From NCBI RefSeq assembly GCF_007858365.1, contig NZ_VFIO01000005.1:62001-126000 (forward strand): 64,000 nt of DNA, given 5' to 3'. How positions within the stretch are numbered: position 1 is the stretch's first letter; every line of letters begins with the position of its first letter. The position numbers and the translations under genes were made by a program. Shown piece after piece: positions 46,255 to 55,388 of this stretch. The notes below the pieces were generated by a model. That model made no database searches. It saw only the letters and a program-made list of their open reading frames with translations, and was not told where the DNA came from. Source of the DNA: Pseudomonas saxonica. Lineage in GTDB: Bacteria > Pseudomonadota > Gammaproteobacteria > Pseudomonadales > Pseudomonadaceae.

Positions 46255-47319
46255 ATGGCACTTATTAGCATGCGCCAGATGTTGGACCACGCCGCCGAAT
46301 TCGGTTACGGCGTTCCAGCTTTCAACGTCAACAACCTTGAGCAGATGCGCGCCATCATGGAAGCCGCTGACAAGACTGACTCTCCGGTGATCGTTCAGGC
46401 CTCGGCCGGTGCGCGCAAGTACGCAGGTGCTCCTTTCCTGCGCCACTTGATCCTGGCTGCCATCGAAGAATTCCCGCATATTCCGGTGTGCATGCACCAG
46501 GACCACGGCACCAGCCCTGACGTGTGCCAGCGTTCCATCCAACTGGGCTTCAGCTCGGTGATGATGGACGGCTCGCTGGGTGAAGACGGCAAGACCCCAA
46601 CCGACTATGACTACAACGTTCGTGTGACGCAGCAAACCGTTGCTCTGGCGCACGCTTGCGGTGTATCGGTTGAAGGCGAGCTGGGTTGCCTGGGTTCTCT
46701 GGAAACCGGCATGGCTGGCGAAGAAGACGGTATCGGTGCCGAAGGCGTTCTGGATCACAGCCAGATGCTGACCGACCCGGAAGAAGCCGCTGACTTCGTC
46801 AAGCGCACCCAAGTGGATGCTCTGGCGATTGCCATCGGTACGTCGCACGGCGCTTACAAGTTCACCAAGCCACCTACTGGCGACGTGTTGGCCATCGACC
46901 GTATCAAAGAAATCCACAAGCGTATTCCGAACACTCACCTGGTGATGCACGGTTCGTCTTCGGTGCCACAAGAGTGGCTGAAGATCATCAACGAATACGG
47001 CGGCGACATCAAAGAAACCTACGGTGTGCCGGTAGAAGAAATCGTGGAAGGCATCAAGCACGGCGTGCGTAAGGTCAACATCGACACTGACCTGCGCCTG
47101 GCATCGACTGGCGCCATGCGCCGCCTGATGGCCACCAACCCAAGCGAGTTCGACCCACGCAAGTTCTTCGGCGCAACCGTGACTGCCATGCGTGACGTGT
47201 GTATCGCTCGTTATGAAGCGTTCGGCACCGCAGGCAATGCTTCGAAGATCAAGCCGATCTCCCTCGAAGCCATGTACCAGCGTTACCTCAAAGGTGAGCT
47301 GAACGCCAAGGTCAACTAA
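46255..47319 (+). CDS. fba: Class II fructose-1,6-bisphosphate aldolase
   Basis: 354 residues with GGAGAG before ATG 46255. Zinc-dependent aldolase: H-Q-D-H-G-T-S-P-D catalytic region, [20 protein letters not shown] zinc histidine, [10 protein letters not shown] and K-V-N-I-D-T-D-L-R. The length and the [12 protein letters not shown] insert match the Calvin-cycle-like (CbbA) class IIB subtype common in Pseudomonas. Joins dihydroxyacetone phosphate and glyceraldehyde-3-phosphate in gluconeogenesis. Followed by a strong terminator closing the cluster. Confidence 0.97.
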   Translation: MALISMRQMLDHAAEFGYGVPAFNVNNLEQMRAIMEAADKTDSPVIVQASAGARKYAGAPFLRHLILAAIEEFPHIPVCMHQDHGTSPDVCQRSIQLGFSSVMMDGSLGEDGKTPTDYDYNVRVTQQTVALAHACGVSVEGELGCLGSLETGMAGEEDGIGAEGVLDHSQMLTDPEEAADFVKRTQVDALAIAIGTSHGAYKFTKPPTGDVLAIDRIKEIHKRIPNTHLVMHGSSSVPQEWLKIINEYGGDIKETYGVPVEEIVEGIKHGVRKVNIDTDLRLASTGAMRRLMATNPSEFDPRKFFGATVTAMRDVCIARYEAFGTAGNASKIKPISLEAMYQRYLKGELNAKVN

Positions 47320-47332
47320 GACCTGGCGCTTC

Positions 47333-47362
47333 AAAAAAACCCGCAGAGATGCGGGTTTTTTT
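47333..47362 (+). terminator. Intrinsic terminator after fba
   Basis: CCCGC-agagat-GCGGG stem with seven A before and seven T after; also a possible terminator on the other strand. Confidence 0.93.
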
Positions 47363-47377
47363 GTGGCTTTCAGAAAA

Positions 47378-47535
47378 CCCCTCACCACGCCTCTCCCGGA
47401 GGGAGAGGGGACTGAGCGAGTTGTAACGTTCATCCATGACAAACATGGATTCAGTGGCCAATTCAGCTATTGCTAACAAGCGTCAATATCCCCCAATCAG
47501 TCCCCTCTCCCTCTGGGAGAGGGTTAGGGTGAGGG
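47378..47535. repeat. Interspersed palindromic repeat, family A (two distant units)
   Basis: CCCTCACC...CTCTCCCGGAGGGAGAGG at the left and CCCTCTCCCTCTGGGAGAGGG...GGGTGAGGG at the right (broken here at 20), with about 90 nt of unique sequence between. The right end supplies the stop codon of the next gene. Confidence 0.8.
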
Positions 47536-47895
47536 CTGTTGTTGCGGGTCTATGCCGTTGCCCCGGAGCAAGGCATTCACCAGTGAGCGCGACATCTCTA
47601 CCGAATGCACCAGCGACCACACCAGCCCGCGCTCCAGACCGCTGCCCCGCTCGGTGATTTCATCGGACACTTCTTCGGCGCTTTTAAGCAGGATCGAGAT
47701 GTGCTGCAAGGCCGCCAGAGCACTGACATCCGCCAATACGGCAAAAGGTGATTGCGCACCGACGGGCTGCGCTTGAGTCGGTAGGAGCGTATCAATGCGA
47801 GGAGGATTGGCGCTCAGATCATCCAGAATGCGCCGAGTGGCTTCATCGTGTTTATGATCATCGCGCCGAGGGCGTTTTGGCTTGGAAGCTTTCAT
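47524..47895 (-). CDS. Small Pseudomonas protein, DUF6124-like layout
   Basis: 123 residues from ATG 47895 (GGAG upstream). A lysine/arginine-rich start (MKASKPKRPRRDDHKHDEATRR broken after 20) leads into I-L-D-D-L, a linker, and two long helices (SALAALQHISILLKSAEEV and GLVWSLVHSVEMSRSLVNALL). Size and plan recall DUF6124 proteins and the gene at 31172-31543, but the match is weaker. The final S-P and TAA stop are encoded by the end of a family A repeat (CCCTCACCCTAA), so insertion of the repeat probably set the present C-terminus. Function unknown. Confidence 0.6.
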   Translation of the reverse strand: MKASKPKRPRRDDHKHDEATRRILDDLSANPPRIDTLLPTQAQPVGAQSPFAVLADVSALAALQHISILLKSAEEVSDEITERGSGLERGLVWSLVHSVEMSRSLVNALLRGNGIDPQQQPSP

Positions 47896-48054
47896 GTGTT
47901 CTCCACGGGGATCATCATTTGAGCCAGAGGCCACGGCGACTCCAGAAGATAGCCCCGTGACTTTCCATGCCGCAAGCCGAGCTTGAGGTGAACGCACTTT
48001 CTCGGAAGCATCCTGCTTTTTTCAGGATAAACGTCTGACTTTGCTGCGCGTTTC

Positions 48055-48723
48055 TCAGAGTTTGTTGTGGTCAATATCCAGTTTGCTGAACGTGACCTGC
48101 GCGCCTTCCCTGCTGTTTCCTGTGTTGTCCTGCACGTAAGCGCCTGCCTTGAAGTAAAGCGGTTTGGTACGCCAGGTTGCACTGATATCCCGTGCCCACA
48201 GTTTATTGGCGGCCTTTATCTTCAAGGTGCCACTGGGGGTGAGGTTGATCACGTAGGTAAAGCTTTTGCCCAAGGGAACATTTTCGGCGATGGTCACGAC
48301 GCGGGAGTTTTCATGGGGACGAAGGCGTACTTTGGCGACCAGACTGCCACTGCCTTTACTGGCCTTGTATTGGTATTCAAGCTTGAGCATGGGTTGTGTG
48401 CTCTGGAAGGCATGAATTTGCCCGATGACCACCTTGCCCGAGGAGGGCACCTGATTGACGGTCAGCGTGGCATTCAAAAAGTTGTCGGAGGCGGTGTAGA
48501 GCCAGTTACGCAAGGCGCCGTCCGAGCGGGTTTCACGTAATTCGCTGCGCGGGTAGATGGCATTTTCGGTTTTGCTGCCGGTCACGGGAGCCCAGAAAAA
48601 CAAGGTGCCTGTGTGTGAATGGAAATAGTTGTTCTTATAACCGTTGAGCAACTGCGGGGTAGTGATGGTCGCGGGAGGATTGCCGACAGGAACGCTTAAA
48701 TTCCAGGTAGCCAAATCGATCAT
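48055..48723 (-). CDS. Polysaccharide lyase family 7 (alginate lyase) protein without signal peptide
   Basis: 222 residues from ATG 48723 (GAGG six bases upstream). The three PL7 blocks are present: R-S-E-L-R-E, Q-I-H (in V-V-I-G-Q-I-H-A-F) and Y-F-K-A-G-A-Y-V-Q, which line the active groove with catalytic His and Tyr. It should cleave alginate by beta-elimination. The N-terminus M-I-D-L-A-T-W-N-L-S-V-P begins directly with the domain and no secretion signal is seen, as in some Pseudomonas cytoplasmic-type or non-classically exported members. No alginate biosynthesis genes are close. The domain is full length. Confidence 0.9.
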   Translation of the reverse strand: MIDLATWNLSVPVGNPPATITTPQLLNGYKNNYFHSHTGTLFFWAPVTGSKTENAIYPRSELRETRSDGALRNWLYTASDNFLNATLTVNQVPSSGKVVIGQIHAFQSTQPMLKLEYQYKASKGSGSLVAKVRLRPHENSRVVTIAENVPLGKSFTYVINLTPSGTLKIKAANKLWARDISATWRTKPLYFKAGAYVQDNTGNSREGAQVTFSKLDIDHNKL

Positions 48724-48897
48724 TACGAGCCTCAAATTATGGGCACTTACAGGCATAAAACCCGTTCGAAGGGTCTAAACCAAGGCTTGGAAGGGACTTC
48801 TTTATAAAGCGTAGCGGGTAGCCAGTAACAGTAGTGGCACCACTTAAATCTCAAATTCGCTACACTGTCGACCTTTTACGCTGTAGCGTTGCGCCTC

Positions 48898-49395
48898 ATG
48901 AATGCCCTCAAATACCTTCAGGCTTATCCCCAGACCTTACAGGATCAAGTACGCCAATTAATTGAGCGCGATCAATTGGGCAGTTACTTGAGTGAGCGTT
49001 ATCCACAACGTCACGCCGTGCAAAGCGACAAAGCCTTGTACGCCTACGCGCTGGAACTTAAACAGGAACACCTGCGTAACGCGCCCTCTTTCGATAAGGT
49101 GCTGTTCGATAATCGCCTTGACCTGACTCATCGCGCGCTGGGGCTGCACACCACCATTTCGCGGGTACAGGGTGCCAAGCTCAAATCCAAGAAAGAGCTG
49201 CGCGTGGCATCGTTATTCAAAGACGCCGCGCCCGAGTTTTTAAAGATGATCGTTGTCCACGAGTTGGCGCATCTCAAAGAGTCGGACCACAACAAGGCGT
49301 TTTATAAATTGTGCGAATACATGCTGCCGGGTTATCACCAGCTGGAGTTTGACCTGCGGGTGTATCTCACGTGGCGGGATATGCAAGGCAAATAG
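48898..49395 (+). CDS. YgjP-like M48-superfamily metallopeptidase domain protein
   Basis: 165 residues from ATG 48898 (a TTG three codons earlier is possible; no good ribosome site for either). Zinc motif H-E-L-A-H at residues 121-125 within M-I-V-V-H-E-L-A-H-L-K-E-S-D-H-N, the H-E-L-x-H-x-x-x-x-x-H pattern of the YgjP/SprT-like group, followed by F-Y-K-L-C-E-Y-M-L-P-G-Y. Members are small cytoplasmic proteins thought to be proteases; real substrates unknown. The next small gene starts 19 bases later, probably in the same transcript. Confidence 0.85.
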   Translation: MNALKYLQAYPQTLQDQVRQLIERDQLGSYLSERYPQRHAVQSDKALYAYALELKQEHLRNAPSFDKVLFDNRLDLTHRALGLHTTISRVQGAKLKSKKELRVASLFKDAAPEFLKMIVVHELAHLKESDHNKAFYKLCEYMLPGYHQLEFDLRVYLTWRDMQGK

Positions 49396-49414
49396 TATTC
49401 ATAGGGAGCGTGTG

Positions 49415-49711
49415 ATGGACGTCAGCAAAACCAAAAGCAGTTTCTACCGGCGTTTGTATGTGGCCTGGTTAATTGATAGTCAAATCGCCAGCAGTGTACC
49501 GGCGCTGACCGAGGTCACCGGTATGCCGCGCCGCACAGCTCAAGACACCATTGCCGCCTTGGCCGATCTGGATATGGTCTGCGAGTTCGAGCAGCAGGAT
49601 GGCGCCCGTAATCATGCCGGACGCTATCAGATTCGCAGCTGGGGCCCGATTGACAAGGCCTGGGTGGGCGAACATGTCGCCCAGATCAAGCAGGTCCTGG
49701 GTTATCCCTGA
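49415..49711 (+). CDS. Small winged-helix DNA-binding protein
   Basis: 98 residues from ATG 49415 with GGGAG seven bases upstream. Predicted helices around F-Y-R-R-L-Y-V-A-W-L-I-D and V-P-A-L-T-E-V-T-G-M-P-R-R-T-A-Q-D-T-I-A-A-L form a helix-turn-helix, followed by a wing (C-E-F-E-Q-Q-D...G-R-Y-Q-I-R-S-W-G). Conserved single-domain Pseudomonas-type protein without an assigned name. Targets unknown. It overlaps the 3' end of the convergent acetyltransferase gene by 10 bases. Confidence 0.75.
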   Translation: MDVSKTKSSFYRRLYVAWLIDSQIASSVPALTEVTGMPRRTAQDTIAALADLDMVCEFEQQDGARNHAGRYQIRSWGPIDKAWVGEHVAQIKQVLGYP

Positions 49712-50169
49712 ATCGTCTCGGCACGGCGCATGCCGATGTGCTCAATGCCATCTTCAAGGTAGGGATCGCCGGCAGTGACGAATTCGTAGCGCTCATAGAA
49801 CGGCGTCAGGTACGTTTGAGCGGACATGAAAATCGGCATCCCCGGCCAGTACTCTTCGATGTTTTCCAGTGCTTTGGACATGAGTGTATGCCCCAGCTTT
49901 TGCCCTCGGCCGTCGGGGGCAACGATCACGCGGCCAATGACCACGTCACCGCCCTGTGATTCCGGGTCGAGCAGGCGTGCATACGCCACCAGCTCATCTT
50001 CTTGCCAGCCCATCAGATGCAGGGTGTCGCCTGTGAGGTCTTGCCCGTCAACGTCTTGATACGCGCACTTTTGTTCAACCACAAAGACTTTTGAACGCAG
50101 TTCGAGGATGGCATAAAGCTGCTCTTTGCCCAGGTCGTTGTGGTGTTTGCACAGCCAGTCGGTCTTCAC
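49702..50169 (-). CDS. elaA: ElaA-type GNAT acetyltransferase
   Basis: 155 residues from GTG 50169: AAGGA sits eight bases upstream and the resulting N-terminus aligns with E. coli ElaA, while the longer frame adds about 40 unrelated residues. GNAT fold: L-Y-A-I-L-E-L-R-S-K-V-F-V-V-E-Q-K-C, Y-Q-D-V-D-G-Q-D-L-T-G-D-T, and the acetyl-CoA loop V-I-G-R-V-I-V-A-P-D-G-R-G-Q-K-L-G. N-acetylates an unknown amine. Located 65 bases downstream of the YccS-type gene on the same strand. Confidence 0.88.
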   Translation of the reverse strand: MKTDWLCKHHNDLGKEQLYAILELRSKVFVVEQKCAYQDVDGQDLTGDTLHLMGWQEDELVAYARLLDPESQGGDVVIGRVIVAPDGRGQKLGHTLMSKALENIEEYWPGMPIFMSAQTYLTPFYERYEFVTAGDPYLEDGIEHIGMRRAETIQG

Positions 50170-50234
50170 AGTCTTATCCTTGTTATAGAAACGATGACTG
50201 CGATAGTAGGCGTCATCTTTGTTCTCGCCAAGGT

Positions 50235-52409
50235 TTAAGGCGCTTTGATCAAGTGCGCTGCAAGTGTGCGTAAGGGGCCAAGCTGGCGGCAAATCAGCGC
50301 CAGTTGGGTTTGCACCAGACGCTGGTTTTCATCGATGTCATCGGGCATTTGCTCAAGTTCGTTGGCCAACGCCTCTTCGTCATCACTTTGTACGGCAACA
50401 GGGTGTTTGGTGTTCAGGCCGTGCGCGATCAGGTCGATGCTGTCGGCAATTTTACGTCCGGCGCCTTCGATCAGGTGCTCGCGAACCTCCGCTGGCAACT
50501 GGGCGTCACGGTGCGCGCCCAGGCCGGACAGGTAATTGAGCAGCGTGTGCGAGAGCACTAAAAAGCGAAAGCCCATGTCGGCATCCTTACGGAAGTGCCC
50601 TGGCTCCATCAGCATATTGGCCAGTGTGGTCGACAGCGCCGCGTCGGCGTTGTGGGCGTTGCGTCGAGCCAGTCGATAGGCCAGATCGTCACTTTTGCCT
50701 TGCGCGTATTGATGCATGATCTGACGCAGATACTGGCTGTTACAACTTAAGGTATTGGCCAGCACCTTGTTCAAGCGGCGCCCTTGCCAGTCGGGCAGGA
50801 ACAGGAACACGGCGGCTGCGGCAATGACGCTCCCTACCAGGGTGTCGAACAGCCTTGGCAGAAACAAGCCGTAACCATCGCCCACCTGATTGAAGCAAAA
50901 CAGAATCATCAGCGTGATCGCCGCGGTGCTCAAGGTGTAGCGCGTGGTGCGGTTGATGAAGAACACCACCCCGGCCACCACCGCAAACATTGACTGCACC
51001 AGCGGGTTGGGGAACAGGTCGAACAGCGCCCACCCCACGGCCAGGCCGATGGCGGTGCCGATGATGCGCTGGCTGAACTTGCGCCGTGTCGCGCCGTAGC
51101 TGGGTGAGCAGACAAACAGGGTGGTCAGGATGATCCAGTAGCCTTGGCTGGGGTGAATCCAGTGCACCATCGCAAAACCGATGCTCAGGGCCAGCGGCAA
51201 ACGCAGCGCGTGGCGAAAAATCAGTGAGGTGGGTGTCAGGTGCTGGCGCAAGCGCGACCAGACATCCTTCAGGTTACGCGGTGAGCGATCCAGCAGGCTG
51301 CTGTCGGTGGCATCAGCCAACGTGTCAGGATTGCTTGCATCGCTGAGTAACCGGTCGAGGGTTGCGAGGTTTGCGGCCAGCGCCCGCAGCGAACGCAACA
51401 GCCCGCGCCAGGCCGGGTTGCTTTGAATGCGCAAGTGTTCGAGCGAGGCGTGCAAGTCGCCCAAGGCTTCGGCAAAGCTGTCGTCATAGACGAAGGGCTG
51501 GCGCAGCTTGATCGACTCCGACAGTCGCTGGCAGGCGACGCCTTGCTGGCGCAGCAGGCGCTGGCAACGGAACATCACATCGCTGTGGAAAAACGCATCG
51601 GCCAGCGCGTTATACGGGTAATGCGACGAACTGGCACGCTCGTGGATGTCCTGGGCGAGGAAGTAAAGCTTGAGGTAACGGCTCAGCTTGGAGCCCGGCC
51701 GCGAGTTGCCGACACGGTGCAAAATGATTTCTTTGGCGGTATTGAGCGCAGCCACGACTTTGCCGTTTTGTTGCGCCAGCTCCAGTCGTCCGGCCTCGAT
51801 ATCCATGTTGCGGATGGGCTCAAACAACGAGGATTTGATTTTCAGGTACAGGCCCAGTTCCCAGAACAACCGCGCCAGGCTTTGCTGCACCGGCTGATTG
51901 GAGAACAGCGCTTGCCACAGCACTGACAGCAGCCCGTACCAGGCGGCCCCTGCCACCAGCAGCAGCGGCTCGTGCCAAAAATCGGTGACTTGCCCACCGC
52001 GCTGATCGACCCCGATCATGGTGTAGACAGCCAGAATCAGGGTGGCCGAGGCAATCGCACCATAGCGTTCGCCCACTGCACCGAGCATGGTCAGGGCAAA
52101 GGCGGCCAGCGCGAGTGCGCAAACCATCAGCAGTGGATAAGGGAAGAGCAATTCGACCGTAAACGCCGAAGCACTGAAACACACCAACGTGACCAGCAAT
52201 GCATTCAGGCGGCCTTGCCAGCTGTCATCAGTCTCGGACAGCGCGCTGGCGATGATCCCCAGAAACAGTGGGATCAACAGCGACATCTCGTCTTGATACC
52301 AGCAAAAAGCCATGCTGCCGGTCAAAGCGATAAACACACGAACGCTGTAACTGAACTTGTCCCGCGCCCACAGGCGGCGCAGGGAGTGACTAACGCTTTT
52401 CGATGACAT
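50235..52409 (-). CDS. yccS: YccS/FUSC-family inner-membrane transporter
   Basis: 724 residues from ATG 52409. Two blocks of five to six hydrophobic segments (about 25-150 and 380-500) are separated and followed by long soluble helical regions, the FUSC layout of YccS/AaeB proteins. Family-specific segments include F-S-Y-S-V-R-V-F-I-A-L-T-G-S-M, R-H-A-L-R-L-P-L-A-L-S-I-G and F-V-C-S-P-S-Y-G-A-T-R-R-K-F-S-Q-R-I-I-G-T. Likely exports aromatic acids or related compounds; substrate unknown. No clear ribosome site was seen, so the start could be one of two methionines nearby. Confidence 0.88.
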   Translation of the reverse strand: MSSKSVSHSLRRLWARDKFSYSVRVFIALTGSMAFCWYQDEMSLLIPLFLGIIASALSETDDSWQGRLNALLVTLVCFSASAFTVELLFPYPLLMVCALALAAFALTMLGAVGERYGAIASATLILAVYTMIGVDQRGGQVTDFWHEPLLLVAGAAWYGLLSVLWQALFSNQPVQQSLARLFWELGLYLKIKSSLFEPIRNMDIEAGRLELAQQNGKVVAALNTAKEIILHRVGNSRPGSKLSRYLKLYFLAQDIHERASSSHYPYNALADAFFHSDVMFRCQRLLRQQGVACQRLSESIKLRQPFVYDDSFAEALGDLHASLEHLRIQSNPAWRGLLRSLRALAANLATLDRLLSDASNPDTLADATDSSLLDRSPRNLKDVWSRLRQHLTPTSLIFRHALRLPLALSIGFAMVHWIHPSQGYWIILTTLFVCSPSYGATRRKFSQRIIGTAIGLAVGWALFDLFPNPLVQSMFAVVAGVVFFINRTTRYTLSTAAITLMILFCFNQVGDGYGLFLPRLFDTLVGSVIAAAAVFLFLPDWQGRRLNKVLANTLSCNSQYLRQIMHQYAQGKSDDLAYRLARRNAHNADAALSTTLANMLMEPGHFRKDADMGFRFLVLSHTLLNYLSGLGAHRDAQLPAEVREHLIEGAGRKIADSIDLIAHGLNTKHPVAVQSDDEEALANELEQMPDDIDENQRLVQTQLALICRQLGPLRTLAAHLIKAP

Positions 52410-52517
52410 GAAGTGGCGGTGCCTTGCGAGTCGATTCGCTAAATTGAGCCAGTTATGACGACAGTGCAATGACACTGTTCACATCCGCTGCAAAATATTT
52501 TTGGCTATTACAGGATG

Positions 52518-53696
52518 TTACACAAACTGTGCGGCGGCGTAGCCCGAGGCCCATGCCCACTGGAAGTTAAACCCGCCCAGATGCCCACTCACATCCAGCA
52601 CTTCGCCGACGAAATACAAACCGGGGCTTTTGAGCGATTCCATGGTCTTGGACGACACCTCGCGGGTATCGACCCCGCCCAGTGTAACTTCGGCCGTACG
52701 GTAGCCTTCGGTTCCGGCGGGCACAACTTTCCAGCACGCCAGTTTGTCGGCAACCTCAGCCAGTTCAGCCGGTGTGTACTGCTTCATGGGCTTGGACACA
52801 AACCAGTGCTCAGCCAACAGGTTGGCCATTTTCTTGGTGAAAATTTCACCCAGCAGGGTTTTAAGCTCGCTGTTCGGGCGCTCCGCCTGCTGAGTGTGCA
52901 GCCACTCCAGCGCATCCAGGTCCGGCAGCAGGTTGATTTCAACCGTGTCGCCCGGGTTCCAGAACGACGAAATTTGCAAAATCGCCGGGCCGCTTAACCC
53001 GCGGTGGGTGAACAGGATGTTTTCGCGAAAGCTCTGATCGTTACAGCTCACCAAGCAGTCCACCGAGGTGCCGGAGAGTTCGGTGCAGATCTCTTTGAGC
53101 TGGTCGGTGATGGTGAACGGCACCAGTCCGGCACGCGTGGGCAGCACGCTGTGGCCAAACTGGCGAGCCACTTGATAGCCAAAACCGGTCGCGCCCAAGG
53201 TCGGAATCGATAGACCGCCGGTGGCGATTACCAGTGACTGGCAATTCAACTGACCCAGCGTGGTGTTAAGGCGATAGCCCGTGTCGGTTTTTTCGATCTG
53301 CTCAACCGAGGTGTCCAGGTGCAGGCTGACGCCCGCCTGTTTGCACTCATCGAGAAGCATCTCAAGGATGTCACTGGATTTGTTATCGCAGAACAGCTGG
53401 CCCAGTTTCTTCTCGTGATACGGCACACCATGCTTGGTGACCATCTCGATAAAGTCCCACTGCGTATAGCGGGCCAGGGCCGACTTGCAGAAGTGCGGGT
53501 TCTGGGACAGGAAATTGTTGGGCTCTGTGTACATGTTGGTGAAGTTACAGCGACCGCCGCCCGACATCAGGATTTTTTTCCCGGCCTTGTTGGCGTGGTC
53601 GATCAGCATCACCGAGCGCCCACGTGCGGCGGCGGTCAGCGCGCACATTAAACCTGCGGCGCCTGCGCCAATAATCACAACGTCGGTGGTACGCAA
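52518..53696 (-). CDS. HI0933/YhiN-family flavoprotein (BaiN-like)
   Basis: 392 residues beginning at a TTG codon (53696), supported by GAGG eight bases upstream and by the immediate start of the FAD fold (R-T-T-D-V-V-I-I-G-A-G-A-A-G-L). The family signature A-G-K-K-I-L-M-S-G-G-G-R-C-N-F-T-N follows, then V-I-A-T-G-G-L-S-I-P-T-L-G-A-T-G and the C-terminal G-E-V-L-D-V-S-G-H-L-G-G-F-N-F-Q-W-A. A soluble FAD oxidoreductase whose physiological reaction is mostly unknown; BaiN of gut bacteria acts on bile acids. Reading-frame start codon is the only odd point. Confidence 0.88.
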   Translation of the reverse strand: MRTTDVVIIGAGAAGLMCALTAAARGRSVMLIDHANKAGKKILMSGGGRCNFTNMYTEPNNFLSQNPHFCKSALARYTQWDFIEMVTKHGVPYHEKKLGQLFCDNKSSDILEMLLDECKQAGVSLHLDTSVEQIEKTDTGYRLNTTLGQLNCQSLVIATGGLSIPTLGATGFGYQVARQFGHSVLPTRAGLVPFTITDQLKEICTELSGTSVDCLVSCNDQSFRENILFTHRGLSGPAILQISSFWNPGDTVEINLLPDLDALEWLHTQQAERPNSELKTLLGEIFTKKMANLLAEHWFVSKPMKQYTPAELAEVADKLACWKVVPAGTEGYRTAEVTLGGVDTREVSSKTMESLKSPGLYFVGEVLDVSGHLGGFNFQWAWASGYAAAQFV

Positions 53697-53718
53697 AGCA
53701 ATGTCCTCGGTGAAGCTG

Positions 53719-53887
53719 CCCTCACCCCAGCCCTCTCCCTAAGGGAGAGGGAGCTTGATTGAGGTGATTTCGAATGTTGTGTAAATCAGCCCCCTCTCCC
53801 TAAGGGAGAGGTAGCTTGATTGAGGTGATTTCGAATGTTGTATAAATCTGCCCCCTCTCCCTCAGGGAGAGGGTTGGGGTGAGGGGG
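53719..53887. repeat. Interspersed palindromic repeat cluster, family A (three units)
   Basis: Three CTCTCCCT/AGGGAGAGG units; two spacers are nearly identical (agcttgattgaggtgatt... then cgaatgttgt), a tandem unit duplication. Outer ends CCCTCACCCC and GGGGTGAGGGGG. Lies between the YhiN-type gene and dbpA. Confidence 0.83.
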
Positions 53888-53900
53888 CGTTTAAAGCGTC

Positions 53901-55286
53901 TTACAAAACCCGAACACGCAACACGCGGCCTTTGATTTTGCCTTCGCTCAAGCGCTGGGCGGCCTGTTTGGCCACGGTGCGGTCAACGGCAACATAGGCC
54001 TGGAAATCAAAGATCGCAATTTTGCCGACCTGAGCGCCGGGGATGCCGGCGTCGCCAGTCAGAGCACCGAGAATGTCGCCCGGACGCACTTTGTCTTTAC
54101 GACCGGCACCAATCACCAGCGTGCTCATGGAAGGCAGCAGCGGCGCGCCACCCTGAGATTTCAGGGTGTCCAGCGTTTCCCAGTTCAGAGGCGCTTTTTG
54201 CAGCTGTTCAATGGCCTGAGCGCGGTGCGCTTCCGACGGTGCAACCAGGCTGATGGCGATGCCTTTTTCACCGGCACGGCCGGTACGGCCAACACGGTGG
54301 ATGTGGATTTCCGAATCACGCGCCAGTTCGACGTTGATCACCATGTCCAGTGCGTCGATGTCCAGACCACGTGCCGCCACGTCAGTGGCGACCAGGACGG
54401 ATGTCGAGCGGTTGGCAAACATTGCCAGCACCTGATCGCGGTCGCGCTGTTCCAGATCGCCATGCAGGCCGACTGCCGAAATGCCTTTGGAGGTCAGGTG
54501 GTCGACCGTTTCTTGAACCTGCTGCTTGGTGAAGCAGAAGGCCACGCACGATTGCGGACGGAAATGCGCGAGCACTTTGGTCACGGCGTCCATGCGTTCT
54601 TCTGGGGAAATCTCGTAGAAGCGCTGTTCGATCTGGCTGTCGGTGTGCATCGCTTCCGCTTTAACTTGCTGCGGGTTGCGCATGAACTTGGACGACAGCT
54701 GTTTGATGCCGACCGGGTAAGTGGCCGAGAACAGCAGGGTCTGACGACGCTCCGGGGTTTGACGGATGATGTCTTCGATGGCGTCGTAGAAACCCATGTC
54801 GAGCATGCGGTCGGCTTCATCGAGCACCAGCGTGTTCAAGCCGTCCAGCACCAGCGAGCCTTTGCGCAAGTGCTGCTGGATACGACCCGGTGTGCCGACA
54901 ATGATGTGCGCGCCGTGTTCCAGCGAGCCGATTTGCGGGCCGAACGACACACCACCACACAGGGTCAGTACTTTGATGTTGTCTTCGGCACGGGCCAGAC
55001 GGCGAATTTCTTTGGCGACCTGGTCGGCCAGTTCGCGCGTCGGGCAGATGACCAGCGCCTGGCAACCGAAGAAGCGCGGGTTGATCGGGTTCAGCAGGCC
55101 GATGCCGAAGGCAGCAGTCTTGCCGCTGCCGGTCTTGGCCTGAGCGATCAGATCCATGCCTTTGAGGATCACCGGCAAGCTCTGCGCCTGAATCGGCGTC
55201 ATCTGGGCATAACCGAGGGAGTCGAGGTTAGCCAGCATGGCGGCGGACAGAGGCAGAGTGTTAAAAGCGGTGGCAATGGTGGTCAC
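53901..55286 (-). CDS. dbpA: DbpA, ATP-dependent RNA helicase specific for 23S rRNA
   Basis: 461 residues from GTG 55286 (a TTG five codons upstream is possible). DEAD-box core: [41 protein letters not shown]. The C-terminal 70 residues (T-L-V-I-G-A-G-R-K-D-K-V-R-P-G-D-I-L-G-A-L-T-G then I-F-D-F-Q-A-Y-V-A-V-D) are the DbpA RNA-binding domain that recognises hairpin 92 of 23S rRNA, used in 50S assembly. The Q-motif sequence A-Q-M-T-P-I-Q-A-Q-S-L-P is also DbpA-like. Distinct from the RhlE helicase at 15-17 kb, which has a long tail instead. Confidence 0.94.
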   Translation of the reverse strand: MTTIATAFNTLPLSAAMLANLDSLGYAQMTPIQAQSLPVILKGMDLIAQAKTGSGKTAAFGIGLLNPINPRFFGCQALVICPTRELADQVAKEIRRLARAEDNIKVLTLCGGVSFGPQIGSLEHGAHIIVGTPGRIQQHLRKGSLVLDGLNTLVLDEADRMLDMGFYDAIEDIIRQTPERRQTLLFSATYPVGIKQLSSKFMRNPQQVKAEAMHTDSQIEQRFYEISPEERMDAVTKVLAHFRPQSCVAFCFTKQQVQETVDHLTSKGISAVGLHGDLEQRDRDQVLAMFANRSTSVLVATDVAARGLDIDALDMVINVELARDSEIHIHRVGRTGRAGEKGIAISLVAPSEAHRAQAIEQLQKAPLNWETLDTLKSQGGAPLLPSMSTLVIGAGRKDKVRPGDILGALTGDAGIPGAQVGKIAIFDFQAYVAVDRTVAKQAAQRLSEGKIKGRVLRVRVL

Positions 55287-55388
55287 GAGACTGGCCTGCA
55301 AAACAAAATGTCGCGCAGTGTACCAGTCCCGTGCCCTTCGCCAGAAGATTCTGGACGAGATGTCATCCAGATCGCTTCAAAAAACCGC

